Position numbers and translations under genes: made by a program. Below the pieces are notes generated by a model. That model made no database searches, was not told where the DNA came from, and was given only the letters and a program-made list of their open reading frames with translations. Of a DNA stretch of 64,000 bases, positions 54,728 to 64,000 are shown one piece after another. The stretch is from Diadema setosum (Eukaryota; Echinodermata; Echinoidea; Diadematoida; Diadematidae), in the NCBI GenBank assembly GCA_033980235.1, contig CM067070.1, positions 255,001 to 319,000 of the forward strand, in the 5' to 3' direction. Position 1 is the stretch's first letter. Each line of letters opens with the position of its first letter.

Positions 54728-55867
54728 TGTTACGACCAAAATCACTCTGAGAATGATCGCACAAAAGAAACAATCAACTAATGTTCAGGCGGTTTATTAC
54801 AGTGATATTGTGGGTACAGACTCGTAATCGGTTTTCACATCAGTACAATAATGATCAATAGAAACAGTTACAAATCAGTAATGAAATCACTTACACTTAG
54901 TATATGCAATATCCCTGGAAATGTCCAAATACGATGCTCGATGCACAAATGAATGATCCGCGATGCACCGATGAATGATACCTCAGACGTAAATCCAGAG
55001 GCGCAGGTTGTGATAATCCTCGTTATTAATCCGGGGTAAAAATCCAAGTTATGCGTCCACAGCGAAACGTGCAGAATCCAAATGTTATGACGACCACGTC
55101 CAGTTGATGCGTTGAATGGTGATTCACTTTATAATGTCCAGCAAGGAATCCAGCCCGTCACAGCTTTGCCGTAATAATGTCCGTTGACACTAAAATATGG
55201 AGTCTATCTCCAACGTAGGCAAATTAATTCTCTGCAGGCAAAATGTCTCCCAGGCCTTATCTCCACAAACACAGTTTGTATAGCAGGTCAGCAGGTAACA
55301 CAGGACTGACTATAACAAGTCGCTTCAGAGCCAGAAGGGACGTAACTCTCAGAGCAGAGGTGTTGGGTACTCTGCCTACCTCAGAATTTCTCCTGCTTAT
55401 ATACTATCCATTCACCCCTTTCTAGTACATTCTGTAATTTTCTCCAACCTGGGGCTACATACCTGAACATACTAGCAAGTCCAAATTCCAGGAATCCTGG
55501 ATGACTCACTTCCTAATATGTGCATAACATCATTGCCAAAATTAACTACCAATCACATTGGGCTACAAGGGCAGTGCCTCACTCAGCCAGCACTTCCCAG
55601 AATTTTCTGGAATGGGTTAAATCATTCTAGATTGAGTGAGCTATAATGTATTTCCTGTCACATGCATACATGTACTGTAGCTACATTGTATACTATGTAG
55701 AAAATTCTCCACTGATCTGGTCAGCCTGTATGTACTATATCTAATATCATATAGAATGTTCTCCATTAATCTGGTCTACCTGTGTACATACAATGTGCAC
55801 ATTAAAACAACCATGCATACAACCTTGATACATGTACATATAACTACTTGTGTGTACATTTGTAACA
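54728..55867 (-). repeat. 3' LTR of the Gmr1-like element
   Basis: Same length as the 5' LTR with about six substitutions seen (for example near 54837, 54902, 55120, 55131, 55340 and 55370). Confidence 0.95.
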
Positions 55868-55881
55868 CCATCCCCCATGGG
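55868..55881 (-). other. polypurine tract
   Basis: In element sense ATGGGGGATGG directly abuts the 3' LTR start TGTTACAAATG, the expected place for plus-strand priming. It is short and interrupted by T. Confidence 0.5.
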
Positions 55882-56184
55882 AAAAAGAAAGCCTTGCCGT
55901 AGCAAGGGTTTCTTTTACCTTCACAATTTCTCATTGTTATTTACAACGAATGTGAGGTAAAATCCAAGTCAAACAACAATAATCACATACTATCACATGC
56001 CTTTTAAATGGCTGCAGTAATTCCATGTTCTCTTTTCATGGATACCATTTATATTGATATTGCTTGGATTCTCGAAGCTTATACAATCATGTCAAACTGT
56101 TTTGCATACATTAATGGATATGCTAAACACATACACTGTAAATGATATGCGGTGAAACTTTTCACCTTTGATACTCTCTTCATG

Positions 56185-59100
56185 TTACACTCTTGACAAA
56201 GCGTCAGCAATTACATTATTTTTGCCTGCCACATGTTTGATTTTGAGTGCATATGGCTGCGTCATCATGCTCCATCTGAACAGTCTGTTGTTCTTCATTT
56301 TGAACCGGTCTAAAAAGACCAAGGGGTTGTGGTCAGTATAGACCGTGATCTCCCCTTTGCTATTGGTCAAGTACACTTCATATTGCTGGAGGGCAAGGAT
56401 GAGACTGAGAGCCTCCTTCTCGATTGTTGAGTACTTCTTTTGGTATGCGTTCAACTTTTTGGAAAAGTAGCTAACCGGACGTTCAGTGCCTTCTTCATCT
56501 TCTTGGAGCAAAACCGCTCCCACTCCTACATCACTAGCATCTATTGCCACTTTGAATGGCTTTTGGAAGTCAGGAGCTGCCAAAACAGGCTCATTAGCAA
56601 GGACTGCTTTTAGTTTCTCGAAGGCTCTTTGACACTCATCAGTCCAGGTGTACTTTGCCTTGCCCTTCAACAGGTTTGTTAGGGGGGTGACTACAGTGCT
56701 GAAATTCGGTACAAATTTCCTGTAGAAACCAGCCATGCCCAGAAATCTGAGCAACTCCTTCTTGGATTGGGGGATGGGAAAGCCTAGTATAGCTTCTACC
56801 TTGGCTTCTCTTGGCAATACCTGTCCTTGACCGACTACATGCCCGAGATACACCACTTTGGCCTTTGCAAATTCACTCTTTGCCAGATTAATCACCAATC
56901 CGGCCTCCTTGAGTCGATCAAAAAGTTGCCGCAAGTGTGTAATGTGCTCCTGCCATGTGTCACTATACACTAGAATGTCATCAATGTATACTACACAGTT
57001 GTCAAGCCCGGCAATGATTTGGCTTGTTAGCCGTTGGAAGGTGGCCGGAGCATTTTTCATGCCAAATGGCATTACTTTGCATTGGAACAAGCCATCTGGT
57101 GTAGCAAAGGCAGAAATCTCCCTGGCTTTGTCGGTCAAGGGCACTTGCCAGTATCCCTTTAGAAGGTCTATTTTACTGACATATGCAGAATTTCCGACCC
57201 TGTCAATGCAGTCTTCTAGTCTGGGGATGGGGAAAGAATCTGTTTTCGTCACGGCATTCACCTTTCTGTAATCTATACAGAATCTTTGAGACCCATCCGG
57301 TTTGGGCACCATGACGATTGGGGAGCTCCAACTGCTTTTACTCGGTTCTATTATGTCATTGTCTAACATGTACTGAACCTCTTCCCGTACTTTCTGCAGT
57401 TTGCTCGGGTTTAACCTGTAAGGGTTTTGCTTGATAGGGTCAGCATCTCCTACATCAACATCATGTACAGCCAGAGGGGTGCAACCTGGTTTGTCTTTAC
57501 ACACTTCTTTGTACTCATGTAACAGACTAGTCACATCTTTCCTCTGATTTTCAGGTAGGTAGTTCAGTGCCTCATCTACTTTCCCTAACATCTCTGAGTT
57601 AGACAACCTGGCACTAGAGGGCTCACTTCCATTCTCATCTTGAGCTTCTCCCTCTTCATCTACTTCTTCTTCTACCACCTGAGCTACGCCTACCGGCTGA
57701 CTAGCCTTTCTCTCATAGTACTCTTTCAGCATGTTTACATGACACACCCTCTGATCTTTTCGTCTGTCTGGCGTACTGATCACATAGTTCACATCATTGA
57801 GTTTCTTTTTGACACAGTATGGGCCACTGAACTTGGCTTTCAGTGGTTCACCTTGTATGGGCAGCAGTACAAGAACTTTGTCACCTGGTTTGAAGGTTCG
57901 GGCTTTGGCATTTTTGTCTGCCTTTCTCTTCATAGAGTCTTGTGACACTTTCAAGTGTTCCCTAGCTACCTCACAAGCCTTTGAAAGCCTTTCACGAAAC
58001 TTTGACACATAGTCAAGTAGGTGGACCTCATCATCCTCAGTCATGAATTTCTCTTTGATGAGCTTCAGTGGGCCCCTAACTTCATGACCGTACACCAACT
58101 CAAATGGGCTGAAACCCGTCGACTCATTTGGGGAGTCCCTCGTGGCGAACAGCAGGAAAGGGATGCCCTTATCCCAATCCTCGGGATACTCCTCACAAAA
58201 TGCCCTAATCATTGTCTTTAGGGTCTGGTGGTAGCGCTCCAACGCACCTTGGGATTGGGGATGATAAGCTGACGACTTCAGCTGCTTCACACCCAAACGA
58301 TACATCACCTCTTGAAATATGCCTGACATGAAATTTGACCCTTGGTCAGACTGCACTTCCTTGGGCAACCCATACCTAGTGAAAAACTGCACTAGAGCAT
58401 CTACCACAGTCTTAGCAGTGATATTTCTCAATGGGATAGCCTCTGGAAACCGAGTAGACATATCCATGATTGTCAAGAGGTACTTATGACCTGACCTAGT
58501 CCTAGGCAAAGGTCCAACACAGTCAACTAGAACCCGACTGAATGGTTCTTCAAATGCAGGTATCGGAATCAATGGTGCCGGCTTCACTGAATGCTGAGGT
58601 TTACCAGCCACCTGACATGTGTGACAAGTCTTACAAAACTCAGCCACATCCACATTCAACCCTGGCCAATAGAAATGCCTCATGATCCGATCCTTTGTCT
58701 TTCTGACGCCTAAATGGCCGCCAACAGGTAACTCGTGAGCAATCCTCAAGATCTCACCGCGGTAACTAGGAGGGACAACAACTTGACGGACCACCGTCCA
58801 ATCCTCATCAGCTGGCCTATGGGGAGGTCTCCACTTCCTCATCAAAATGCTATCTTTGACATAATAGCACTCAGGGACCTTTTCAGCCTCAGCCTCAGAA
58901 CACGCCGTCTGAGACAAGCCTTTCAACTCAGAGTCTGCCTGCTGTGCTTCAACCAAGGAAGACTTGCTAAACAGCCCATCACTGTTAGCCTCGGAGCCTA
59001 ATACAGCAACCCCATCATTCAAATCCTTGAAAAAGGTTTCTGCCAACCAAACACCGGAATTCTCCTCCACATCAACAGAATCCGCATCATCTTGAACAGC

Positions 59101-60876
59101 TCTACGAGCCTGAGACCTAGTCACAACACAATCTGGGAAAATCCCAGGAAACTCCTCCTGCAACTGCTCAGTTTCAGCAACCACCACTGGTTTATCCGAA
59201 ACAACTGGAGACGCAACCACCTTGTCCCCAGCCAAGTCATTCCCCAACAGGAAGTCAATGCCTACCATGGGCAACTCAGGAACAACTCCAACAGTGACAG
59301 GACCAGAAACTAGGTCACACTTCAAATCCACTCTATACAGTGGTACTGACATATAACTGCCATCAACAGTCTGAATCAAGACTTTTGCATTCACTGCACT
59401 ATCTGGTGGAAAAGTCATACCACCATCCACCACCAACGACTGAGAGGCCCCCGTATCCCGCAGGATGACTACTGGTTTACCTGCCTCACCAGAAGTACAT
59501 GGGGTCACCTCACCATCAAACAAAAAGCTACGATAGCTCTCATCCACCTGCTTAGTCCTATCTTTGAATTTGGGAGATCGACTTTCAATGGCCCGTGTTT
59601 CACTGAACGGGACACTATTTTCGGGTAGGACACTTTTTGACATGACAAATCCCATGTCCTTCTTCGTTTTGTTTTGCAACTTCCAACACTGTGACTTTAC
59701 ATGCCCTGTCTTATTAAAGTGAAAACATTTGATGACATTTGCACTTGTACTGGACCCTTTGTCAGATTGAGGCTTTGGTGCCGATGAAGTTTCAGAACTC
59801 GTGCCTTTTTCAGGACCAGCATTCTTTGGATTGCTCGACTGATTTTTGTCTCTTTTGTTTCCAGAGAAATTCCTGAAAGGTGGTCTGTTGTCATTTCTGT
59901 GGGTCAGCTCATACTCATCAGCCATCAAGGCTGCTTTATGCAAACTTGTCACTTTGTGATCATCCAAATGTGACCTCACACTGAAAGCAACACTCTTTTT
60001 GAATTCTTCCAAGAGAACAACCTCACGTAGGTTATCAAAATCCTGATCCACTTTCAGGGACCTGTACCACCTATCAAACATCATTTCTTTTTCACGAGCA
60101 AACTCAACATGTGTCTGGCCTGGTTTGCGGTACGAATTTCTGAACTTATGTCTGTACGCCTCTGGCACCAACTCATAAGCATTCAACACTGCCTTCTTGA
60201 CTGTAGCATAGTCACGTGATTGCTCTTCAGAAAGAGATGAGTACACATCAGCTGCTTTGCCGACAAACACACTTTGAAGGAGCAAGGGCCAAAATTCCTG
60301 TGGCCATTTCAAACTGTTAGCCACCTTCTCAAATGACACAAAATATGCATCAACTCTGTTTTCTTCAAACTTTGGCACCAATTGAATGTTCTTGGCCAAA
60401 TCAAATTCAGAGGGAGCCCTTTCACGATTTTCAACAGTATGTGCATGAGTCAATTCCATCTCACGCAATTTCAGTTGTTGCTCCATTTCCTTTTCAATTT
60501 TCTTCATTTCTATTCTTTCCTTCATTTCCATTTCTCTAGCCCTTTGCTCTCTTTCTATTTCTAATCTCATCTTCTCTTTCTCCAGTTCTAGTTCCCTTGC
60601 TTTTTCTCTCTCCTTGATTTCCAATTTAGCAAGCTCAAGCCGTGTTTGATCCAAAATTTGAGCTTGGTCTGGAGTGTCAATTTCTTCTTTGAGCTCCATG
60701 TGACCAGCTACTAAGTCAAGAATTTCTGCCTTTCTTAAACCTTGTGGAACATCAACATTCAAATGCTGTGCAATAGCAGTCAAATCACATTTGCGTAACC
60801 TTTGCAAGTCTTTGAGGGACAAATCTGTCCTCTGAACAAATGCCTGAACATCCATTGTACTGATTGACATTGTCAC
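56185..60876 (-). CDS. Gag-Pol polyprotein, Gmr1-like (1563 aa)
   Basis: An intact single frame. Residues 20-60 resemble a SAP-like helix pair and 65-150 a charged coiled coil. Residues 165-330 are a gypsy-type capsid, and 384-397 a zinc knuckle in which the second Cys is Phe (C384, F387, H392, C397). Protease has DTGAS at 474-478. Integrase has H714/H721/C751/C754, catalytic D785, D844 and E880 (35-residue D-E gap) and a GPY module at 1018-1020. RT has YIDD at 1297-1300. RNase H has D1446, E1486 or E1488, D1515 and D1558. It copies its RNA into DNA and inserts it in the genome. The first ATG is used; another lies at residue 8. Confidence 0.95.
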   Translation of the reverse strand: MTMSISTMDVQAFVQRTDLSLKDLQRLRKCDLTAIAQHLNVDVPQGLRKAEILDLVAGHMELKEEIDTPDQAQILDQTRLELAKLEIKEREKARELELEKEKMRLEIEREQRAREMEMKERIEMKKIEKEMEQQLKLREMELTHAHTVENRERAPSEFDLAKNIQLVPKFEENRVDAYFVSFEKVANSLKWPQEFWPLLLQSVFVGKAADVYSSLSEEQSRDYATVKKAVLNAYELVPEAYRHKFRNSYRKPGQTHVEFAREKEMMFDRWYRSLKVDQDFDNLREVVLLEEFKKSVAFSVRSHLDDHKVTSLHKAALMADEYELTHRNDNRPPFRNFSGNKRDKNQSSNPKNAGPEKGTSSETSSAPKPQSDKGSSTSANVIKCFHFNKTGHVKSQCWKLQNKTKKDMGFVMSKSVLPENSVPFSETRAIESRSPKFKDRTKQVDESYRSFLFDGEVTPCTSGEAGKPVVILRDTGASQSLVVDGGMTFPPDSAVNAKVLIQTVDGSYMSVPLYRVDLKCDLVSGPVTVGVVPELPMVGIDFLLGNDLAGDKVVASPVVSDKPVVVAETEQLQEEFPGIFPDCVVTRSQARRAVQDDADSVDVEENSGVWLAETFFKDLNDGVAVLGSEANSDGLFSKSSLVEAQQADSELKGLSQTACSEAEAEKVPECYYVKDSILMRKWRPPHRPADEDWTVVRQVVVPPSYRGEILRIAHELPVGGHLGVRKTKDRIMRHFYWPGLNVDVAEFCKTCHTCQVAGKPQHSVKPAPLIPIPAFEEPFSRVLVDCVGPLPRTRSGHKYLLTIMDMSTRFPEAIPLRNITAKTVVDALVQFFTRYGLPKEVQSDQGSNFMSGIFQEVMYRLGVKQLKSSAYHPQSQGALERYHQTLKTMIRAFCEEYPEDWDKGIPFLLFATRDSPNESTGFSPFELVYGHEVRGPLKLIKEKFMTEDDEVHLLDYVSKFRERLSKACEVAREHLKVSQDSMKRKADKNAKARTFKPGDKVLVLLPIQGEPLKAKFSGPYCVKKKLNDVNYVISTPDRRKDQRVCHVNMLKEYYERKASQPVGVAQVVEEEVDEEGEAQDENGSEPSSARLSNSEMLGKVDEALNYLPENQRKDVTSLLHEYKEVCKDKPGCTPLAVHDVDVGDADPIKQNPYRLNPSKLQKVREEVQYMLDNDIIEPSKSSWSSPIVMVPKPDGSQRFCIDYRKVNAVTKTDSFPIPRLEDCIDRVGNSAYVSKIDLLKGYWQVPLTDKAREISAFATPDGLFQCKVMPFGMKNAPATFQRLTSQIIAGLDNCVVYIDDILVYSDTWQEHITHLRQLFDRLKEAGLVINLAKSEFAKAKVVYLGHVVGQGQVLPREAKVEAILGFPIPQSKKELLRFLGMAGFYRKFVPNFSTVVTPLTNLLKGKAKYTWTDECQRAFEKLKAVLANEPVLAAPDFQKPFKVAIDASDVGVGAVLLQEDEEGTERPVSYFSKKLNAYQKKYSTIEKEALSLILALQQYEVYLTNSKGEITVYTDHNPLVFLDRFKMKNNRLFRWSMMTQPYALKIKHVAGKNNVIADALSRV

Positions 60877-60989
60877 AATGTATTACACACAGTATACAAT
60901 TGAACAATCAACTCAACTGGTATTTTGTCTGTACCAATATTCTAGGTTCCGGAACGTTCCAAATTCTAAGTTTTGGCTTTAAATTCACT

Positions 60990-61008
60990 TCTCGGACACA
61001 AGCCCCCA
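60990..61008 (-). other. primer binding site, tRNA-Pro-like
   Basis: Four bases inside the 5' LTR the sense strand reads TGGGGGCTTGTGTCCGAG, close to the tRNA-Pro primer site TGGGGGCTCGTCCGGG used by several retroelements. It begins with TGG, the complement of the tRNA CCA end. Confidence 0.65.
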
Positions 61009-61012
61009 ATTT

Positions 61013-62152
61013 TGTTACGACCAAAATCACTCTGAGAATGATCGCACAAAAGAAACAATCAACTAATGTTCAGGCGGTTTATTACAGTGATATTGTGGGT
61101 ACAGACTCGTAATCGGTTTTCACATCAGTACAGTAATGATCAATAGAAACAGTTACAAATCAGTAATGAAATCACTTACACTTAGTACATGCAATATCCC
61201 TGGAAATGTCCAAATACGATGCTCGATGCACAAATGAATGATCCGCGATGCACCGATGAATGATACCTCAGACGTAAATCCAGAGGCGCAGGTTGTGATA
61301 ATCCTCGTTATTAATCCGGGGTAAAAATCCAAGTTATGCGTCCACAGCGAAACGTGCAGAATCCAAATGTTATGACGACCACGTCCAGTTGATGCGTTGA
61401 ATGATGATTCACTTGATAATGTCCAGCAAGGAATCCAGCCCGTCACAGCTTTGCCGTAATAATGTCCGTTGACACTAAAATATGGAGTCTATCTCCAACG
61501 TAGGCAAATTAATTCTCTGCAGGCAAAATGTCTCCCAGGCCTTATCTCCACAAACACAGTTTGTATAGCAGGTCAGCAGGTAACACAGGACTGACTATAA
61601 CAAGTCGCTTCAGAGCCAGAAGTGACGTAACTCTCAGAGCAGAGGTGTTGGGCACTCTGCCTACCTCAGAATTTCTCCTGCTTATATACTATCCATTCAC
61701 CCCTTTCTAGTACATTCTGTAATTTTCTCCAACCTGGGGCTACATACCTGAACATACTAGCAAGTCCAAATTCCAGGAATCCTGGATGACTCACTTCCTA
61801 ATATGTGCATAACATCATTGCCAAAATTAACTACCAATCACATTGGGCTACAAGGGCAGTGCCTCACTCAGCCAGCACTTCCCAGAATTTTCTGGAATGG
61901 GTTAAATCATTCTAGATTGAGTGAGCTATAATGTATTTCCTGTCACATGCATACATGTACTGTAGCTACATTGTATACTATGTAGAAAATTCTCCACTGA
62001 TCTGGTCAGCCTGTATGTACTATATCTAATATCATATAGAATGTTCTCCATTAATCTGGTCTACCTGTGTACATACAATGTGCACATTAAAACAACCATG
62101 CATACAACCTTGATACATGTACATATAACTACTTGTGTGTACATTTGTAACA
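61013..62152 (-). repeat. 5' LTR of the Gmr1-like element
   Basis: In element sense it starts TGTTACAAATG and ends CGTAACA. It should hold the promoter and poly(A) signal, which I did not pin down. The short plus-strand ORF at 61528-61710 is repeated in the other LTR and is not a gene. Confidence 0.95.
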
Positions 62153-62219
62153 ATACATACGCACAGATGGTGCACATTCGGAATAAGAGCTAAATTCCGT
62201 GAATTTAACACTTCGATGA

Positions 62220-62790
62220 AAAAGTATTGCACCAAAAATGTGCACCAGATCGCTGAATTTCAGGTCTGAAAACGCAAAATCACCTTTGTGTGGGAGGGGA
62301 TATGCCCCTATCTACACCCTCGTGTGCATGCTTTTTCTGTTTGATTGCTGAACAGACAGCGTTCATGATATTCAGTGTAAGAATTAATACAAAAAGACTA
62401 GTGTATCTAAATTATACCATTTTATAGGCAAATGGTTCAATGATAATCTACACTAAAATATACTGCAACCTTAAACAAGTGGGACTGTTTCAACTCGTTA
62501 AAACACGCAAAAACGTGCATCAAATTGCACCATTTGCAACATCAAAATGCAAAAAGTTCTCGCCGTGGGAGGGGGGACACCCTCCCCTACCCCCTCGCTC
62601 GCTCCGCTCGCTCGGGTTCAGTCGCGTTCATGATATTCAGTGATGAGAATTAATACAACAAGTGTATCTAAATTATACCATTTTATAGGCAAATTGTTCA
62701 ATAATAATCTACACTAAAATATAACCCCCTCCCACCCCCCCCCCCTCGCTCGCTCCGCTCGCTCGGGCTCGGTCGCTTCGCTCCCTCGCA
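62220..62790. repeat. GC-cored family, two units with the CACCAGATCGCTG module
   Basis: GTGCACCAGATCGCTGAATTTC at about 62238, then two units like those at 60-1250 (AAATTGCACCATTTGC, GTGGGAGGGGG, CTCGCTCGCTCCGCTCGCTCGG at about 62595 and 62745), then AAATCCTGGCTACGCCG at about 62819. Confidence 0.85.
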
Positions 62791-62829
62791 GACTAACCGC
62801 CGCCCCCCCCCCAAGATGAAATCCTGGCT

Positions 62830-63215
62830 ACGCCGTTGGTCAAGACCTGGATTTCGAAGAGTCAAAATAATAGTGAGCCTTGGGAGGCCCGGTTGCAGGA
62901 TTTTACTGAAATAAAACCTCCGCCGCGCGGCGCCGACAAAAATGCGTCAAGAGGTTTCGAAGGTCCGAAACTAGAATCTTGAGAATGCCATGTCTTCACG
63001 TATTAAATTAGCTCCTACAATTCTTTTCGATCCTCCATGGATTCACATTTGATCAAATTACGTAATAAACGTCCATCCTCACAGGATATGTGATGATAGA
63101 CTAACAGCTAGTAGCCTTTCTTTATTATCTATTCTCATGACAACTGTCGCAAGTCTTGAAGATTTTGTACTATTTTGTACTATTTTTATACTACTACTGA
63201 TAATTAAATCATGTC
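62830..63215. other. no gene seen
   Basis: Mixed sequence without a recognised ORF, containing a short GC-rich CCGCCGCGCGGCG hairpin at about 62922. Confidence 0.5.
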
Positions 63216-63220
63216 TTCTT

Positions 63221-63420
63221 TATCCAGGGTAGCCTCTTCAGTGCCGCCACTGCTCTGCCAGAGGGTCCTGCCATTACTATTACCCTGGCGTTGTCGGGTA
63301 CCCATTTTATATATCTGGGTCGAGAAGGACATGATGGGTAAAATCATCTTATTCAAGGACGTTAGCACTGGACGGGAATCGAACTCGGGTCCTCCGATTG
63401 GGAGTCAGTCAGACCGCAGC
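63221..63420 (-). mobile_element. tRNA-derived SINE
   Basis: On the minus strand CCGAGTTCGATTCCCGTCC (about 63371-63389) matches the RNA polymerase III B box of a tRNA gene. It is followed by a body with GGGTACCCGACAACGCCAGG and ending GGCACTGAAGAGGCTACCC. The tRNA part is not intact (no clean A box or cloverleaf), so it is a SINE rather than a tRNA gene. The plus-strand ORF at 63211-63579 is a shadow. Confidence 0.65.
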
Positions 63421-63754
63421 ATACGATACTTCGCTCGTATATATTCAACTCGTATGCAAGCCCGCTCGGGGCTTGCATATGTAATGAGCTGCGTAAGGGA
63501 ATTTTGTCCTTTGGCTTTCGGCAACAAAAATACACCTATATTCACAAATTTGGTATCAAAATTCAAGAAAAATATGTGAACTATCGTCACATGTTACTCA
63601 AATTATTGTAAATGAAAAATATCATAGCGTAATTTGAGCTCGAAAAATAATGAAAAAAGTAATTCGTGCAGTACACGTTCAAAACGTCAAGAGAATACCA
63701 AATTGACCTTGCGTCTCAATGAAAATGCATTATTTGGAAACCGTGCAATCTCAA

Positions 63755-63905
63755 GAGCAAGCTCTCTCATTGGACAGCGCTTGCATTCAGCGCTTGCATT
63801 ACGTCATTACGCTGCTACATAACTTTTTCATGCCACTTGCGGTTTCTCGGCACGCGTGTAGTTCAAGCGCTGAATACAAGCACTGTCCAATGAGAGAGCT
63901 CTTTC
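63755..63905. repeat. long inverted repeat
   Basis: AGCTCTCTCATTGGACAG..GCTTGCATTCAGCGCTTG is inverted as CAAGCGCTGAATACAAGC..CTGTCCAATGAGAGAGCT, arms of about 43 bp around a loop of about 60 bp. No clear target duplication. Confidence 0.8.
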
Positions 63906-64000
63906 GCGCCACTGTCCACTTTGTGTGGAGCATAATTCCGGCTTAGGAGTGAATTTTACAGACATTTAAAAACGGAAAAACTAGTATAAATCATGCTTGC

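Larger units (their letters stand above)
54728..62152 (-). mobile_element. full-length Gmr1-like LTR retrotransposon
   Basis: 7425 bp, transcribed on the minus strand. LTRs are at 61013-62152 (5') and 54728-55867 (3'), both 1140 bp and starting TG/ending CA, with ATAC duplicated at 54724-54727 and 62153-62156. One ORF encodes Gag, protease, integrase, reverse transcriptase and RNase H in that order. Integrase before RT is the Ty1/copia-like order, yet the RT and integrase (with a GPY module) are Ty3/gypsy-like; this combination defines the Gmr1 group known from deuterostomes. I count about six differences between LTRs by eye, and the ORF has no stop, so insertion was recent and the element may be mobile. 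No envelope gene. Confidence 0.95.

Noticed and set aside
55243..55425. 60-codon ORF duplicated at 61528-61710
   Set aside because: Both copies lie in the LTRs, antisense to the element; shared because the LTRs are shared.
56858..57271. Plus-strand ORFs across the retrotransposon
   Set aside because: They are shadows of the 1563-codon polyprotein frame.
63371..63389. tRNA gene
   Set aside because: Only the B-box arm is recognisable; no complete cloverleaf, and the flanking body is SINE-like.

Overview
The window is nuclear DNA of an animal, most likely a marine invertebrate deuterostome and plausibly an echinoderm. The grounds are a ten-exon metazoan transporter gene, dense short transposons, a tRNA-derived SINE and an LTR retrotransposon whose integrase precedes its reverse transcriptase, an order known from the Gmr1 group of deuterostomes. 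The species cannot be fixed from sequence alone. A 200-base N run (49278-49477) marks an assembly gap.

Layout: 1-12170 is repeat-rich DNA upstream of the transporter, with two GC-rich tandem arrays (about 60-1250 and 9880-11145), an inverted pair of dispersed modules and a LINE reverse-transcriptase remnant. 12186-36596 (+) is a complete solute carrier organic anion transporter (SLCO/OATP) gene: ten coding exons whose splice phases all agree, giving 715 codons plus stop, with the OATP signature and a Kazal-like loop. Its 13.9 kb intron 3 holds a stack of nested insertions, each dated by its own target-site duplication: a degenerate repeat was hit by an RTE-type LINE (minus), that by a hAT-like element with an 8-bp duplication, and that by a 7.6 kb TA-flanked segment with ends CACACTAAAAA. 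The innermost segment contains a phase-consistent five-exon gene of unknown function (about 18674-22703), itself carrying a mariner-like MITE in an intron. This segment is the best candidate for something undescribed.

36597-51902 has no confident gene. It holds microsatellites, several terminal-inverted-repeat elements (one palindromic MITE carries another inserted in one arm), an interstitial TTAGGG tract inside a satellite, a cluster of ACGTTAC-type motifs, and a piggyBac-like TTAA element. 51900-53600 (-) contains at least two spliced exons of a ZU5/UPA-type protein with the HFS autoproteolysis tripeptide seen in PIDD and NLRP1/CARD8 FIIND domains.

54728-62152 (-) is a full-length Gmr1-like retrotransposon with two 1140-bp LTRs, nearly identical by eye, and a single intact 1563-residue ORF. 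62153-64000 holds more of the GC-rich repeat family, a tRNA-derived SINE and a long inverted repeat. The only chromosomal genes I can support are slco and the ZU5/UPA gene; the nested gene may be cargo or machinery of a mobile element.
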